Positions 19,192 to 28,127 of a DNA stretch of 64,000 nt are shown here, one piece after another (the stretch's first letter is position 1; every line of letters begins with the position of its first letter). The stretch spans positions 124,001 through 188,000 of the forward strand of contig NZ_QGNY01000008.1 in NCBI RefSeq assembly GCF_003173575.1, in the 5' to 3' direction. Origin of the DNA: Pedobacter paludis. GTDB taxonomy: Bacteria; Bacteroidota; Bacteroidia; Sphingobacteriales; Sphingobacteriaceae. The notes under the pieces were generated by a model that was not told the origin of the DNA, did no database searches, and was given only the letters and a program-made list of their open reading frames with translations. A program made the translations under genes and the position numbers.

Positions 19192-22100
19192 TTAGTACCT
19201 TAAATTTATCGAAACGTATGGATACCAGCCATCTGTAGAGTGGCCCATAACAAATCGTACAACCGTGAGTGATGCCGGAGCAAAATATACGCCCCCACCT
19301 ACTCCATGATGCCATGCGGTAGAAACTTCATCTCGTTTCCAAACCCTGCCAACATCATAAAATCCTAATAGGCCAACTTGTCCGGGTAAAACATAACTTA
19401 CCAAATCGCCCAGTTTAGCCCTCAGTTCTAAATTATTATAGAACATATGTTCGCCAGCAAATCTAAATTGGCGGTAACCAAGCAAATTTCCTTGTCCACC
19501 GAGATAGAGCGCCTGATAAAAGGCAGGTTTTCCAACGGTTACACCACCACCAAAGCGATCGGCAAGAATAAATGCCTTTCTACCATCTAAATTCTTATAC
19601 AGTGAAATGCTTGCGGTAAGCTGTCCGAACGAATTTGAATATTTGTTGATTCCCTTGTATCCAACCAGTTTAAAATCTACATAACTGCCCAATGTTGGCA
19701 GTAAATCATTATCGCGGGTATTATTGGTAAAGTTTACAATCGCACCTGCAAACATTTTCTCATTTCTAACGGTAAGACTATCAGAAGAATGCAATTGTGG
19801 TGCATTTTCTATAAAACGACCAGCATTATCCTCCTGATTTAACTTATAGTATTGAAAGGACGGTCCAACACTGAATGTAGATTTCGGCCTTCTCCAACGC
19901 ACCATCGGATCTACCTGGTAAAGATTAAATCTAGCACGATAATATCTGATGTCATCACCATGTTCATCAAAATGAGTTTCGTTACCCAAGCCGAAAAAGT
20001 TCTGTGTATTATTCGGGGCATAGGCATCGGCTTTTAGAATAAAATCGCCTTTTCCCAATGCTTTAAGCCACTCGCCTTTATAATTAAACCTAAAAGCTGA
20101 AGTTGAGAATGAGTGTAAAAATGAAACCGTTTGCGAATTGCCGTAAGGCTGTTTTCTAAAACCCGGATTAGTTTGTTTGTAAATTAAACCAAGTAATAAG
20201 CCATCATCATTATTGAAACCCGCATTTAAGAGCACAGAACTTCTTCTGTACATGTCTTTTGGAATGTAGCTGAAGTTTGAGGTATCGTTCGAAATAATTT
20301 TTCTAACCTTATCTGCATCTTCGCCTTGGTAAGTAAATTTATCTTTTCTTCCATAAAGTTTTACAGAACCATTTACATTTTCAAAATTGTAATATTTGGT
20401 TCCCTTGCCACCAATTATTCGAAGTTTTATGTTCGATGTTTTGTTGTTAAGAATTAAACTATCATTACCATTGTGCATATAAACACGAATTTCTTTGGTA
20501 ACCTTTGGATCAAAAACGCGGCTAAATAATTCTTCCTTGATATTTCCTTCCTTAGAAATCTTATTGATTTTAATGGCCATTCCATTATCTGGAGCATCAG
20601 AGATATGAATCAGTTCATTTTTATTCGTTACCTCAATATCTACAATACGATTAAAGAAATGATAATAATCGTTCATAAGTTTTGGCAACATTTTAATCCT
20701 TTTTCTCATTTGAGCCAAAATCTCATCATGATGGAGCGAATAACTTGGCTCTGGAAGTTTTCTCAATGCTTTTTCGAAAACTGCATCGTTATAATTTGAG
20801 CAGAAATCCTTTACAATTTTATCCCATTCTTGTTCACTTATATTGGCGGTCCACCGGCTGCTGATTTCTCTTCCTTCCCATAAAAACCAGTCAATTCTTT
20901 TTATATCCCGTTCATAACCTTGCATCATTGGCAAAAGTGATGATGTTTGTGTATAGCGCTGTAAAAAACCATCTGATCTGAAGAAAACCTGATCACGATC
21001 TCGAGGAATTGGCGAGTAATGCGATCCGCCATCCTTTTTGGTTTCTTTCCAGCGCCATTGGTCTTCGTGCCTGTCCCAATCGCCAAGTAGAACATCTAAC
21101 GATCTTGCCCTTAGCCAAGCTGGCCCATCCAAAGTATTATCGTTATCATCGGTAAGTTTTTTGTCCATTTTGGGAGAACTATCCGATTCGCCGATCGGTT
21201 CTCGCTCCTCTAACAGGCAAAGCGTATTTGCGAAAGCGGGTTCAAATTCTCCTAAATTATCATCGGGCGAAACCCAGCCAATAATTGGATTGGTGTGTGG
21301 AACTCCACCAGCCTTTGCCAATTCTGGAACAACCAAAGCAGAAAATGGATGTTGCGCAGACATGTTATCCTTTATAATATCTTTTGCAAAAGTTTCGCGA
21401 AGCTGGGCTGGCAAAAGCACTTCCGGATATTTTTCCACACTTCGAAGTACATATTCTTTACCATTTTTATCTTCCAAACGGAGCGAACGAGACTGATTTC
21501 CACCACCGCGTTGGGTTGCTTTTAATCCTCCAAAAAGTTTGGAAACCCTTAAAACGGGAACTGTTGTTTTTTGCGAATACTCTTTACGATAGTTTTCTCC
21601 GAACAGGTATCTATGGAAACGCCCAACACTATCGTATTCAGGTTTGATTCTGACGGTAATACTGTCGGTTAAAATTGGTTTGTCGCGGTTTCTAACTTTT
21701 TGGGTAATGGTTTCGAATTTTTTGGTGTAACTGTAAACTCGTTGAACGCCTGAATCTGCATAAACGTAATATTCATAACGCATATCGTTATTCATCAATT
21801 GATCTGCAACCACATAACCTTGCTGCATTTCGTGAAATAATGAGTTCTTACCTTCTTTATTTGGAGAAACTTTTGAACCTGAACCGCTAATAATCTGCAA
21901 CTGCTTGCTTTTAATTAACTGCAACCCATGTTCGTGCCCAGCAACATAGGTTACATTGGGATAATCTCCGAATACACCTGTTATCGATTTAATCATATCC
22001 TTGTAAGCCGGATGATTTAAATCTTCGGGGCTTAACAAAGTTGACCTTAGTATTGGATAAACTGATCCAATAACCGGCATTGGGATGTATAAATTTTTAT

Positions 22101-22797
22101 TAAGCGAGGTTAAGGGGAACAAATGATTTCTGAGGTTAAAATATCCACCATGTGGACCATAACTCTGAAAGGGATGATGCGAAGCCAGCAAGATAACTTT
22201 GCCTTTATTTTGCTCTAGTAAGTCTTCAAATTTTACTAAAACTTCATCTTTCGTTATACAATCGCATTCGCCAACGGAGTTTTGTTTATTATAAGGAAAA
22301 AGCCACCATTCGCTATCGTAAGCAATGATGGTTAACTTATCGGTTAGCTGAATGGCCACTGGATCGGGACAGCCATTTTGTGGAATTAACTTGAGCAAAG
22401 GATCATTTTGTGCCTTTAGAAAATCATCCTGAGCCTTAATTTTGGCTAAACCCTTTGGGCCAGATTTGTCCCAATCGTGATTACCCGGAACAAAATAAAC
22501 TGCCGCACCCATTTTACGCATAGGCTCGAACTGCGATTGAAGAATTTTTTTGGTATCTTCTTCTTCTACACTGCCCGGCAAGCCCATTCCTGTTGGATAA
22601 ATATTATCGCCCAGATATACAACCGTAGTTTTTTTAGGAATAATCTGCTTGGCTGCATTTTTTAAATCCTGCATTTGGCCTGGATTCATTTCTCCGGCAT
22701 CGCCGAACAAAATTACACGGTATTTAACATCCTTTTGTGCTGAGGCATTGAAATAAAGTAAAAATAAGCAAGAAAATAGGGTAAAATTTTTAATCAT
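19192..22797 (-). CDS. Metallophosphoesterase fused to a surface-antigen-type beta-barrel
   Basis: This 1201-residue protein has a signal peptide (residues 1-20). Residues 25-330 form a calcineurin-like metallophosphoesterase with the full set of motifs: FGDAG (Asp33), YLGDN (Asp64), PGNHD (106-108), ASHHPF and GHEH (288-290). Residues about 800-1201 form an outer membrane barrel of the BamA/surface-antigen type, ending in the aromatic YVSINLRY. The middle (about 415-620) has a glycine-rich loop, GDWDRHEDQW and PRDRDQVFF, which resemble protein-kinase-like catalytic motifs (see findings). The N-terminal domains would lie in the periplasm or at the surface. It is last in the ppk1 operon, 34 bases after the lipoprotein gene. 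The phosphatase substrate is unknown. Confidence 0.88.
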   Translation of the reverse strand: MIKNFTLFSCLFLLYFNASAQKDVKYRVILFGDAGEMNPGQMQDLKNAAKQIIPKKTTVVYLGDNIYPTGMGLPGSVEEEDTKKILQSQFEPMRKMGAAVYFVPGNHDWDKSGPKGLAKIKAQDDFLKAQNDPLLKLIPQNGCPDPVAIQLTDKLTIIAYDSEWWLFPYNKQNSVGECDCITKDEVLVKFEDLLEQNKGKVILLASHHPFQSYGPHGGYFNLRNHLFPLTSLNKNLYIPMPVIGSVYPILRSTLLSPEDLNHPAYKDMIKSITGVFGDYPNVTYVAGHEHGLQLIKSKQLQIISGSGSKVSPNKEGKNSLFHEMQQGYVVADQLMNNDMRYEYYVYADSGVQRVYSYTKKFETITQKVRNRDKPILTDSITVRIKPEYDSVGRFHRYLFGENYRKEYSQKTTVPVLRVSKLFGGLKATQRGGGNQSRSLRLEDKNGKEYVLRSVEKYPEVLLPAQLRETFAKDIIKDNMSAQHPFSALVVPELAKAGGVPHTNPIIGWVSPDDNLGEFEPAFANTLCLLEEREPIGESDSSPKMDKKLTDDNDNTLDGPAWLRARSLDVLLGDWDRHEDQWRWKETKKDGGSHYSPIPRDRDQVFFRSDGFLQRYTQTSSLLPMMQGYERDIKRIDWFLWEGREISSRWTANISEQEWDKIVKDFCSNYNDAVFEKALRKLPEPSYSLHHDEILAQMRKRIKMLPKLMNDYYHFFNRIVDIEVTNKNELIHISDAPDNGMAIKINKISKEGNIKEELFSRVFDPKVTKEIRVYMHNGNDSLILNNKTSNIKLRIIGGKGTKYYNFENVNGSVKLYGRKDKFTYQGEDADKVRKIISNDTSNFSYIPKDMYRRSSVLLNAGFNNDDGLLLGLIYKQTNPGFRKQPYGNSQTVSFLHSFSTSAFRFNYKGEWLKALGKGDFILKADAYAPNNTQNFFGLGNETHFDEHGDDIRYYRARFNLYQVDPMVRWRRPKSTFSVGPSFQYYKLNQEDNAGRFIENAPQLHSSDSLTVRNEKMFAGAIVNFTNNTRDNDLLPTLGSYVDFKLVGYKGINKYSNSFGQLTASISLYKNLDGRKAFILADRFGGGVTVGKPAFYQALYLGGQGNLLGYRQFRFAGEHMFYNNLELRAKLGDLVSYVLPGQVGLLGFYDVGRVWKRDEVSTAWHHGVGGGVYFAPASLTVVRFVMGHSTDGWYPYVSINLRY

Positions 22798-22831
22798 AGC
22801 CGAGCATTTATCGATTATTGGAAGCCTAAAT

Positions 22832-23734
22832 TTACGGTTTCTTATGTTTAAACAGTAAAATATTTCCAGCGGCTAAAGTTCCACCTTCATTTGAGATGTA
22901 AAGATTGTTGTCTTTATCAAAAGCGATTCCTTCTGGCTGATTGAATAAACTTCCGTTTAAAGGGAAAGTTGCTTTGATTTTAAAATTTTCATCGGTAATA
23001 ACCAATAATTTATTTACTGAAGAAAGCACATACCATTCGTTGGTTTGCGGGTTTTTGGCTAATGCTGAAGGGCGAAACCTGCTTTTATTGCTTCCAGAAA
23101 TTGCCTCAATATCTTTGTGGGATAAACCAAACTCCCCACTTGGCTTTAATGTTCCGTCATTAGCAAAGCTAAAGGCATAAATACTAGATTTTTTTGCTTT
23201 TGAATCTGGCTTGCTATCTTTTGTTAAAATATAAATTAAACCAGCTTTTTCATCGGCTGCTAAGCCTTCATATTCTGCTTTTGGAACTAAATCTTTGGTT
23301 TTTACCACGTTTACAACTTCGGGTTTATTAATTTCAGAAATCGGGAAAGCGTGTAATTCGCCATTACTTTTAAGTACGATAATGTGATTTTTAATGATGG
23401 TTAAATCTTCGTAATCGCCTTTACCTCCAAACTTTGTAAACTTCGATTCTTTATCGCTTAACCCTAAATGAAACAAATCTCCGTCTTCATCCTGAATGGC
23501 AAAAACTTCTTTTGGATCGCCATTATGAAACACAATACCAGAGATTTCGAAAAGATTATGTGGCATATTATACTTTACCGGATTTTCCAAATCGTAGGGT
23601 AATTCCGCTTTTGGTTGATCTGCCTGGGCAGCTGTTTCTCCATCTTTATGTTCCGCATTTACACAAGAAATACCGAAAAAAGCAATTGCAGTTAAAACTA
23701 GAAGTAAGGATATGGTGATTTTTGTGTGTTTCAT
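22832..23734 (-). CDS. SdiA-regulated-family beta-propeller lipoprotein
   Basis: This 300-residue protein has a lipoprotein signal (FFGISC, Cys24) followed by an acidic linker. The mature part shows six blade-like repeats typical of the SdiA-regulated family, such as FEISGIVFHNGDPKEVFAIQ, YEGLAADEKAGLIYILTK and PEGIAFDKDNNLYISNEGG. The family is widespread but has no firm biochemical role; the name comes from one Salmonella member. The gene lies 6 bases after ppk1 and 34 bases before the phosphatase/barrel gene, so it is probably co-translated with them. A periplasmic binding or scaffold role is an inference. Confidence 0.8.
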   Translation of the reverse strand: MKHTKITISLLLVLTAIAFFGISCVNAEHKDGETAAQADQPKAELPYDLENPVKYNMPHNLFEISGIVFHNGDPKEVFAIQDEDGDLFHLGLSDKESKFTKFGGKGDYEDLTIIKNHIIVLKSNGELHAFPISEINKPEVVNVVKTKDLVPKAEYEGLAADEKAGLIYILTKDSKPDSKAKKSSIYAFSFANDGTLKPSGEFGLSHKDIEAISGSNKSRFRPSALAKNPQTNEWYVLSSVNKLLVITDENFKIKATFPLNGSLFNQPEGIAFDKDNNLYISNEGGTLAAGNILLFKHKKP

Positions 23735-23740
23735 AGAATT

Positions 23741-25783
23741 TTAAATTTTGTTTTTTAAATACTGATAAATTTCCTTTTGAGATTCGATTGCAATCTTTCC
23801 CGGTTCTACAGGAATGTTATTCATTTTCTCATCAATAAGAACAGCCTGAACGTTATCCTGTTTTTGCATATTGATAATATCTAAAATTTCTGCCTTTATT
23901 TTCCTATCGTAAATGGGAAAGCAAACTTCTATTCTGCGGTAAATATTTCTGTTCATCCAGTCTGCCGAACCTAAATAAACATCATCTTTTCCTAAATTAT
24001 GGAATACAAAAATACGGCCATGTTCTAAGTAGCGGTCTACGATTCGGGTTACCTTGATGTTCTCACTCATTCCGGCAACTCCAGGAATTAACCTGCAAAT
24101 GCTTCTTACAATCATATCGATTTTAACACCCGCTTCTGATGCTTCGTAAAGCTTAGTAATTAAAACCTTCTCTTCGAGATTGTTCATCTTAATTGTAATT
24201 GACGCAGGTTTTCCCTTTTTGGCGTGCTCAATTTCTCTATCGATTAAGTTTAAAAAAGCTTGTTGAAGATTAAATTGTGCAACTAAGAGATGCTCGAATT
24301 TGATTAAATCGGATGAAGTAGGCTTTTCCCTTTTTCGAAGAAAAATAAACAAGAGCTCAACTTCGCGAAGCATATCCTTATTGGCGGTCATTAAAATATG
24401 ATCGGTATAAAAGGCTGCCGTACTTTCATTAAAATTTCCTGTAGCGAAAAGCCCAACATTACGCGTTCTATCCCCTATTTTTCTTTTCACCAAAGCAACC
24501 TTTGCGTGAACTTTAAGTGCCGTAACACTGTAAATTATCTCCACCCCTACAGCCTTCATTTTTTTTGCCCACTTGATGTTGTTTGCTTCATCAAAACGTG
24601 CCTTTAGCTCAACCAAAACAGAAACTTTTTTGCCATTTTTTGCTGCGCTGATCAATGCGTTAACAATTTTAGAGTCGCTGGCAACGCGATAAAGCGTAAC
24701 GCATATTTCTTCTACGGTTTCATCAACCGCAGCCTCGTTAAAAAAGCGTAAAATGCTATCGTAACTTTGGTAAGGCGTATGGATTATAATGTCGTTCTTG
24801 TAAATTTCTTCTGTGAGCGTTTTTTGAACAGCATCCGTATTACAGATTTTAGACCATTTTTCATTCGATAAATTTGGCAGACTTACCGGAAAAGACATAA
24901 AATCTTTAAGGTTATGGTATTGGCCACCTTCTACCATATTGGCTTTTTTTAAATTAAAAAGCTTTTTAAGGAGATCTAAAACATTAACGGGGATTCCAGG
25001 CTGATGCAGAAAACGTGTGGCCAAGCCAAAGTCTCTTTTCAGCAATTGTTTTTCGAGCTGATCGGACAAGTTTCCGGAATACTCATCTTTTAAATCGATC
25101 TCTGCATCTCTGGTAACTTTGAAGCTGAAGCAGCCTAAAACTTCATCGTTCGGAAAAACATCTTTAAGGTGATGTCGTAAAATGTCATCCAGAAAAACAA
25201 TGAAGGTTTCTTTGTTCTGTTCTATTTTTAAGAAGCGTGGAAGTTCGTTTGATGGGATATTCAGTACAACAGCTTTAGATTTTTCCCCATTTTTTAAGTT
25301 AATCAGAAAATAAAGTTCGTTGTTGGATGGAAAAAAATTGGAGGTTTCATCTACATAAATGGGCTGTAAAAAAGCCATCACCTGACTTAAAAAATATCGG
25401 GTTACTTCTTTTTTAATTTCTTCGGGAAAAACCTCAGCATAGATTAAATTAATATGATTCTTTTTGAGTTGCGGAATAATATCGGTTTTTAGAACCTTAC
25501 CGTAACGTTGCTGCTGATCGGAAATAAGCTGATTTGCAGTAATTAAAAGATCGTCATCTATTTGAATATCATTACTTTCTTTATTACTCAGCTTCTCTAA
25601 AGCCAAAAGTACCGGCATTCTAACTCGATAAAACTCATCAAGATTGGAAGAAAAGATGGATAGAAACTTAATCCGCTCCAAAAGCGGAACAGTATTTCTT
25701 TCGGCTTCTACCAAAATGCGATCGTTAAACTTTAGCCAGCTTAAATCTCTGTTGAAAAAAGATGTTGCAATCATTTGCTCCAT
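23741..25783 (-). CDS. ppk1: Polyphosphate kinase 1
   Basis: The 680-residue protein has the complete PPK1 architecture: N-terminal domain (FFNRDLSWLKFNDRIL), head domain and two catalytic C-terminal domains. The autophosphorylated histidine is His426 in LKVHAKVALV, and the second conserved histidine is His588 in RYLEHGRIFVF. It makes inorganic polyphosphate from ATP reversibly. The length matches the family. Its ATG overlaps the stop of the upstream HD-domain gene by one base (TAATG), which points to translational coupling, and the SdiA-regulated lipoprotein follows after 6 bases. No exopolyphosphatase gene is in the window. Confidence 0.97.
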   Translation of the reverse strand: MEQMIATSFFNRDLSWLKFNDRILVEAERNTVPLLERIKFLSIFSSNLDEFYRVRMPVLLALEKLSNKESNDIQIDDDLLITANQLISDQQQRYGKVLKTDIIPQLKKNHINLIYAEVFPEEIKKEVTRYFLSQVMAFLQPIYVDETSNFFPSNNELYFLINLKNGEKSKAVVLNIPSNELPRFLKIEQNKETFIVFLDDILRHHLKDVFPNDEVLGCFSFKVTRDAEIDLKDEYSGNLSDQLEKQLLKRDFGLATRFLHQPGIPVNVLDLLKKLFNLKKANMVEGGQYHNLKDFMSFPVSLPNLSNEKWSKICNTDAVQKTLTEEIYKNDIIIHTPYQSYDSILRFFNEAAVDETVEEICVTLYRVASDSKIVNALISAAKNGKKVSVLVELKARFDEANNIKWAKKMKAVGVEIIYSVTALKVHAKVALVKRKIGDRTRNVGLFATGNFNESTAAFYTDHILMTANKDMLREVELLFIFLRKREKPTSSDLIKFEHLLVAQFNLQQAFLNLIDREIEHAKKGKPASITIKMNNLEEKVLITKLYEASEAGVKIDMIVRSICRLIPGVAGMSENIKVTRIVDRYLEHGRIFVFHNLGKDDVYLGSADWMNRNIYRRIEVCFPIYDRKIKAEILDIINMQKQDNVQAVLIDEKMNNIPVEPGKIAIESQKEIYQYLKNKI

Positions 25784-27003
25784 TAAAGTTTACCGTAAAC
25801 TGCGTATGCAATAACAAAAGCAAATACCGCTGCAATTAAACCGAACATGAAAATATTGTAAGCCAAACGGATAAGTTTGTACTTTCTGCCCAAAACCACA
25901 CCTTGCGAATACACATCGGTAATTAATGTTCCGTACAGGAAATCGGTATCATTCATTACCTTAATCATTCCATCGGTGTAGCTTGGCAAGCTCATTTTAT
26001 AAAAATTGCCAAAGAAAAGTAGATTTACTTTCTTTTTATCCATATCCTCTTGGGTAAATTCTCCTTTTGGAATTGATGGACGGGTTGATAAAATAGAAAC
26101 CACCACACAGGTTAAACTTACCATTAAAAGGATAAAAGTTGGTATGATTAAATTACCATGATCTTCTAACCGCCTTAAAAGCAAACTCACAATTAAGGAT
26201 AGCATAATTGAGTTTACGGTGATTAGAATATGTGCTTTGTTATCGGCCATATCGCTTAAACGCTGATTATTCGCCGAAGTAATCCTGAACATGGTTTCAA
26301 TTCCTTTATCTGGCCTACTGTCTTTGTCCTTTTTCTTGCCTTTTTTTACAACTTCTGGCGCAAAGTTTTTAGGTTCTTCAATTTCTGTTGCAATAACCTC
26401 TTGGGAAGTTAACTTGCTTTTCAGCTTTTCGATATTTTTCTGCTTCTGATCATTAAGCAACAAAGAAGCGTAATCGGTATGGTAATGATGGGATTCCATA
26501 AACTGAATGTCTCTTTTACGCCATTCTTTTTTATTGATGTCCTTTTTATAAATCAGCTCTACTTCCTTGTGCATCAGTTTTCCCTTATCTCTAAAATCTG
26601 GAAGCCCTAGATGGAAAAGATCGGCATCACATAAAATCTTATCCAGTTGCGTATTTGGGCTTTGTGGAATTTTAGTGCTTAAAATTGCCTCTGAAACACT
26701 TTTGCGGACTTCTTCGCTAACTTTATGTTTTTCTAAGTATAAATCTGCCAGTTCTGCACCTTTAGCCTCGTGGTTAAGTGCATCTTCAAAATAACCTGTA
26801 TCATGAAAGTAGGCCGCAACGGTAACGATAAAGAAATCCTGCTCGCTTAACTGATAGTGGTTGCCAATTTGCTGTGCTGCATTTACAACTTCTTTTGTGT
26901 GTTTATAGTTGTGGTAAACCAATCGAGGATCGCTATGGGTATCGAAGTAATTGCTAACGTGTTGCTCTACATCTTCTTGGAGTTGCTTATAATTCATGAG
27001 CAT
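25783..27003 (-). CDS. HD phosphohydrolase fused to a Pycsar-effector-like (PycTM) membrane domain
   Basis: Residues about 15-175 are an HD domain with the metal ligands His35 (YKHTKEV), His67-Asp68 (YFHDTG) and Asp126 (CDADLF). After a lysine-rich linker (about 200-235) come the features of the Pycsar effector membrane family: FRITSANNQRLSDMADNKAHIL, three hydrophobic segments (about 257-276, 285-306, 380-402) and a soluble loop. In Pycsar phage defence such membrane domains respond to cyclic pyrimidine nucleotides, but no cyclase gene is near. The gene overlaps ppk1 by one base and opens the operon. A second ATG at 26997 is equally possible as the start. The HD domain may hydrolyse a nucleotide signal; this is an inference. 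Confidence 0.8.
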   Translation of the reverse strand: MLMNYKQLQEDVEQHVSNYFDTHSDPRLVYHNYKHTKEVVNAAQQIGNHYQLSEQDFFIVTVAAYFHDTGYFEDALNHEAKGAELADLYLEKHKVSEEVRKSVSEAILSTKIPQSPNTQLDKILCDADLFHLGLPDFRDKGKLMHKEVELIYKKDINKKEWRKRDIQFMESHHYHTDYASLLLNDQKQKNIEKLKSKLTSQEVIATEIEEPKNFAPEVVKKGKKKDKDSRPDKGIETMFRITSANNQRLSDMADNKAHILITVNSIMLSLIVSLLLRRLEDHGNLIIPTFILLMVSLTCVVVSILSTRPSIPKGEFTQEDMDKKKVNLLFFGNFYKMSLPSYTDGMIKVMNDTDFLYGTLITDVYSQGVVLGRKYKLIRLAYNIFMFGLIAAVFAFVIAYAVYGKL

Positions 27004-27409
27004 ATATTTTGAAAGGGTTCTGGTAAAAAGGAAATGATATCATTTAAATCTAATCTGGGTATAATTTTCTATAATGAGGATAAAATTACGCTAAATTTCA
27101 TAAAAATATTACGTGCCTCTACGATCAATAAGAATGCTGTTTTTATTTTACAATAGCGTTATCTGTTTGGCCTCTTATTGATTTATGGATTTGAACGCCT
27201 TGAAAAGTTTAACACCTGATTTATTTGTTAATCTCATAAACAATAAAAGCTTAAATAGGTTTAACCAAGCGTAAGTTAAATTTGATTTATGAATTAATTA
27301 ACTGAAAATGAGATTAAATTTATTTTTTTCAATTTTTAGCTAAAAACTTTTTCCAAAATTGAATGCAAATTTGTAACATTGCACTCGCAAAAAACAAATG
27401 TTTTTTCCG
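27004..27409. other. Intergenic region between the ppk1 operon and the tRNA
   Basis: These 406 bases are strongly AT-rich and separate the divergent HD/ppk1 operon from the tRNA gene. They must contain both promoters, but I find no clear TTTG/TAnnTTTG pair that I would commit to, and no open reading frame or repeat. Confidence 0.5.
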
Positions 27410-27483
27410 GGGCCTATAGCTCAGTTGGTTAGAGTAGAAGACTCATAATCTTTTGGTCGCTGGTTCGAGCCCAGCTGGGCCCA
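27410..27483 (+). tRNA. tRNA with CAT anticodon, probably tRNA-Ile2 (lysidine type)
   Basis: The 74-base cloverleaf folds fully: acceptor GGGCCTA with TGGGCCC, D stem GCTC/GAGT, anticodon stem GAAGA/TCTTT with CAT at 27444-27446, and T stem GCTGG/CCAGC with loop TTCGAGC. No CCA is encoded. The anticodon arm and T arm (GACTCATAATC, TGGTCGCTGG) closely resemble E. coli tRNA-Ile2 (ileX), in which the CAT anticodon is changed to lysidine-AU to read ATA, and not elongator or initiator Met tRNA. By anticodon alone it would be labelled Met. It stands alone with its own terminator. Confidence 0.85.
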
Positions 27484-27493
27484 CAAACAAAAA

Positions 27494-27525
27494 TCGCTCT
27501 TTGAGATTCTCAAAGGGCTTTTTTT
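27494..27525 (+). terminator. Terminator after the tRNA
   Basis: The arms GCTCTTTGAG (27496-27505) and CTCAAAGGGC (27509-27518) pair with one G-T wobble, and a run of T follows to 27525. It begins 12 bases after the tRNA. Confidence 0.85.
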
Positions 27526-27667
27526 ATGTCCACAAAGGCAACTATCTTCCTGTTTCCTTCTTAAATCATCTGAACAACCTTTATTAAATTATCGACTATT
27601 TTAAAGTTTTTTAGAGATAAGCTCTTTTTCCTCAGAAATTAATATAGTTTTGATAAAAAACAGGTTT

Positions 27668-28126
27668 ATGCTAATAGTTAATAGTTTTGAAGAATATGAG
27701 TCGTATCTAGGTAAAGAACTTGGCATTTCCCAATGGCATAAGATAGATCAGGATCAAATAAACAAATTTGCTGATGCAACTTTAGATCATCAATGGATCC
27801 ATGTGGATAGAGAAAAAGCAGAAAATGAAGGCCCTTTTAAGTCGACTATTGCACATGGCTATTTAACGCTTTCGCTAATTCCTTATCTGTGGAAACAGAT
27901 TGCAGATATTCGCAATACCAAAATGGAGATAAATTACGGCATTGAATATTTTAAGTTTGGTCAACCTGTTTTAGTTGATCATGAAATTCAATTAAAGGCT
28001 AAACTTATCTCTATAACCAACCTTAGGGGAACTACCAAGGTTGTAATAGAATCGATATTGGTTATTAAAGATCAACCAAAACCTGCCTACACGGGCGAAG
28101 TGGTTTTCCTTTATCATTTTCTCTAA
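27668..28126 (+). CDS. MaoC-like (R)-specific enoyl-CoA hydratase
   Basis: I prefer the ATG at 27668 (MLIVNSFEEYESYLG) because family members begin this way; an in-frame ATG at 27650 adds six residues. The 152-residue protein shows the hot-dog fold signature of MaoC/NodN hydratases: FADATLDHQWIHVDREKA with the catalytic Asp and His, then GPFKSTIAHGYLTLSL. Proteins of this type hydrate (R)-enoyl-CoA substrates in fatty acid or polyhydroxyalkanoate metabolism. It is a single gene whose stop lies one base from the stop of the convergent glyoxalase-like gene. Substrate chain length cannot be predicted. Confidence 0.88.
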   Translation: MLIVNSFEEYESYLGKELGISQWHKIDQDQINKFADATLDHQWIHVDREKAENEGPFKSTIAHGYLTLSLIPYLWKQIADIRNTKMEINYGIEYFKFGQPVLVDHEIQLKAKLISITNLRGTTKVVIESILVIKDQPKPAYTGEVVFLYHFL

Positions 28127-28127
28127 C

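Noticed and set aside
21038..21496. 152-residue plus-strand frame inside the phosphatase/barrel gene
   Set aside because: Shadow of a well-supported gene on the other strand, rich in Ser and Pro, with no domain.
25783..27003. Complete Pycsar phage-defence system
   Set aside because: Only an effector-like domain is present. No pyrimidine cyclase gene lies near, and the tight link is to ppk1.
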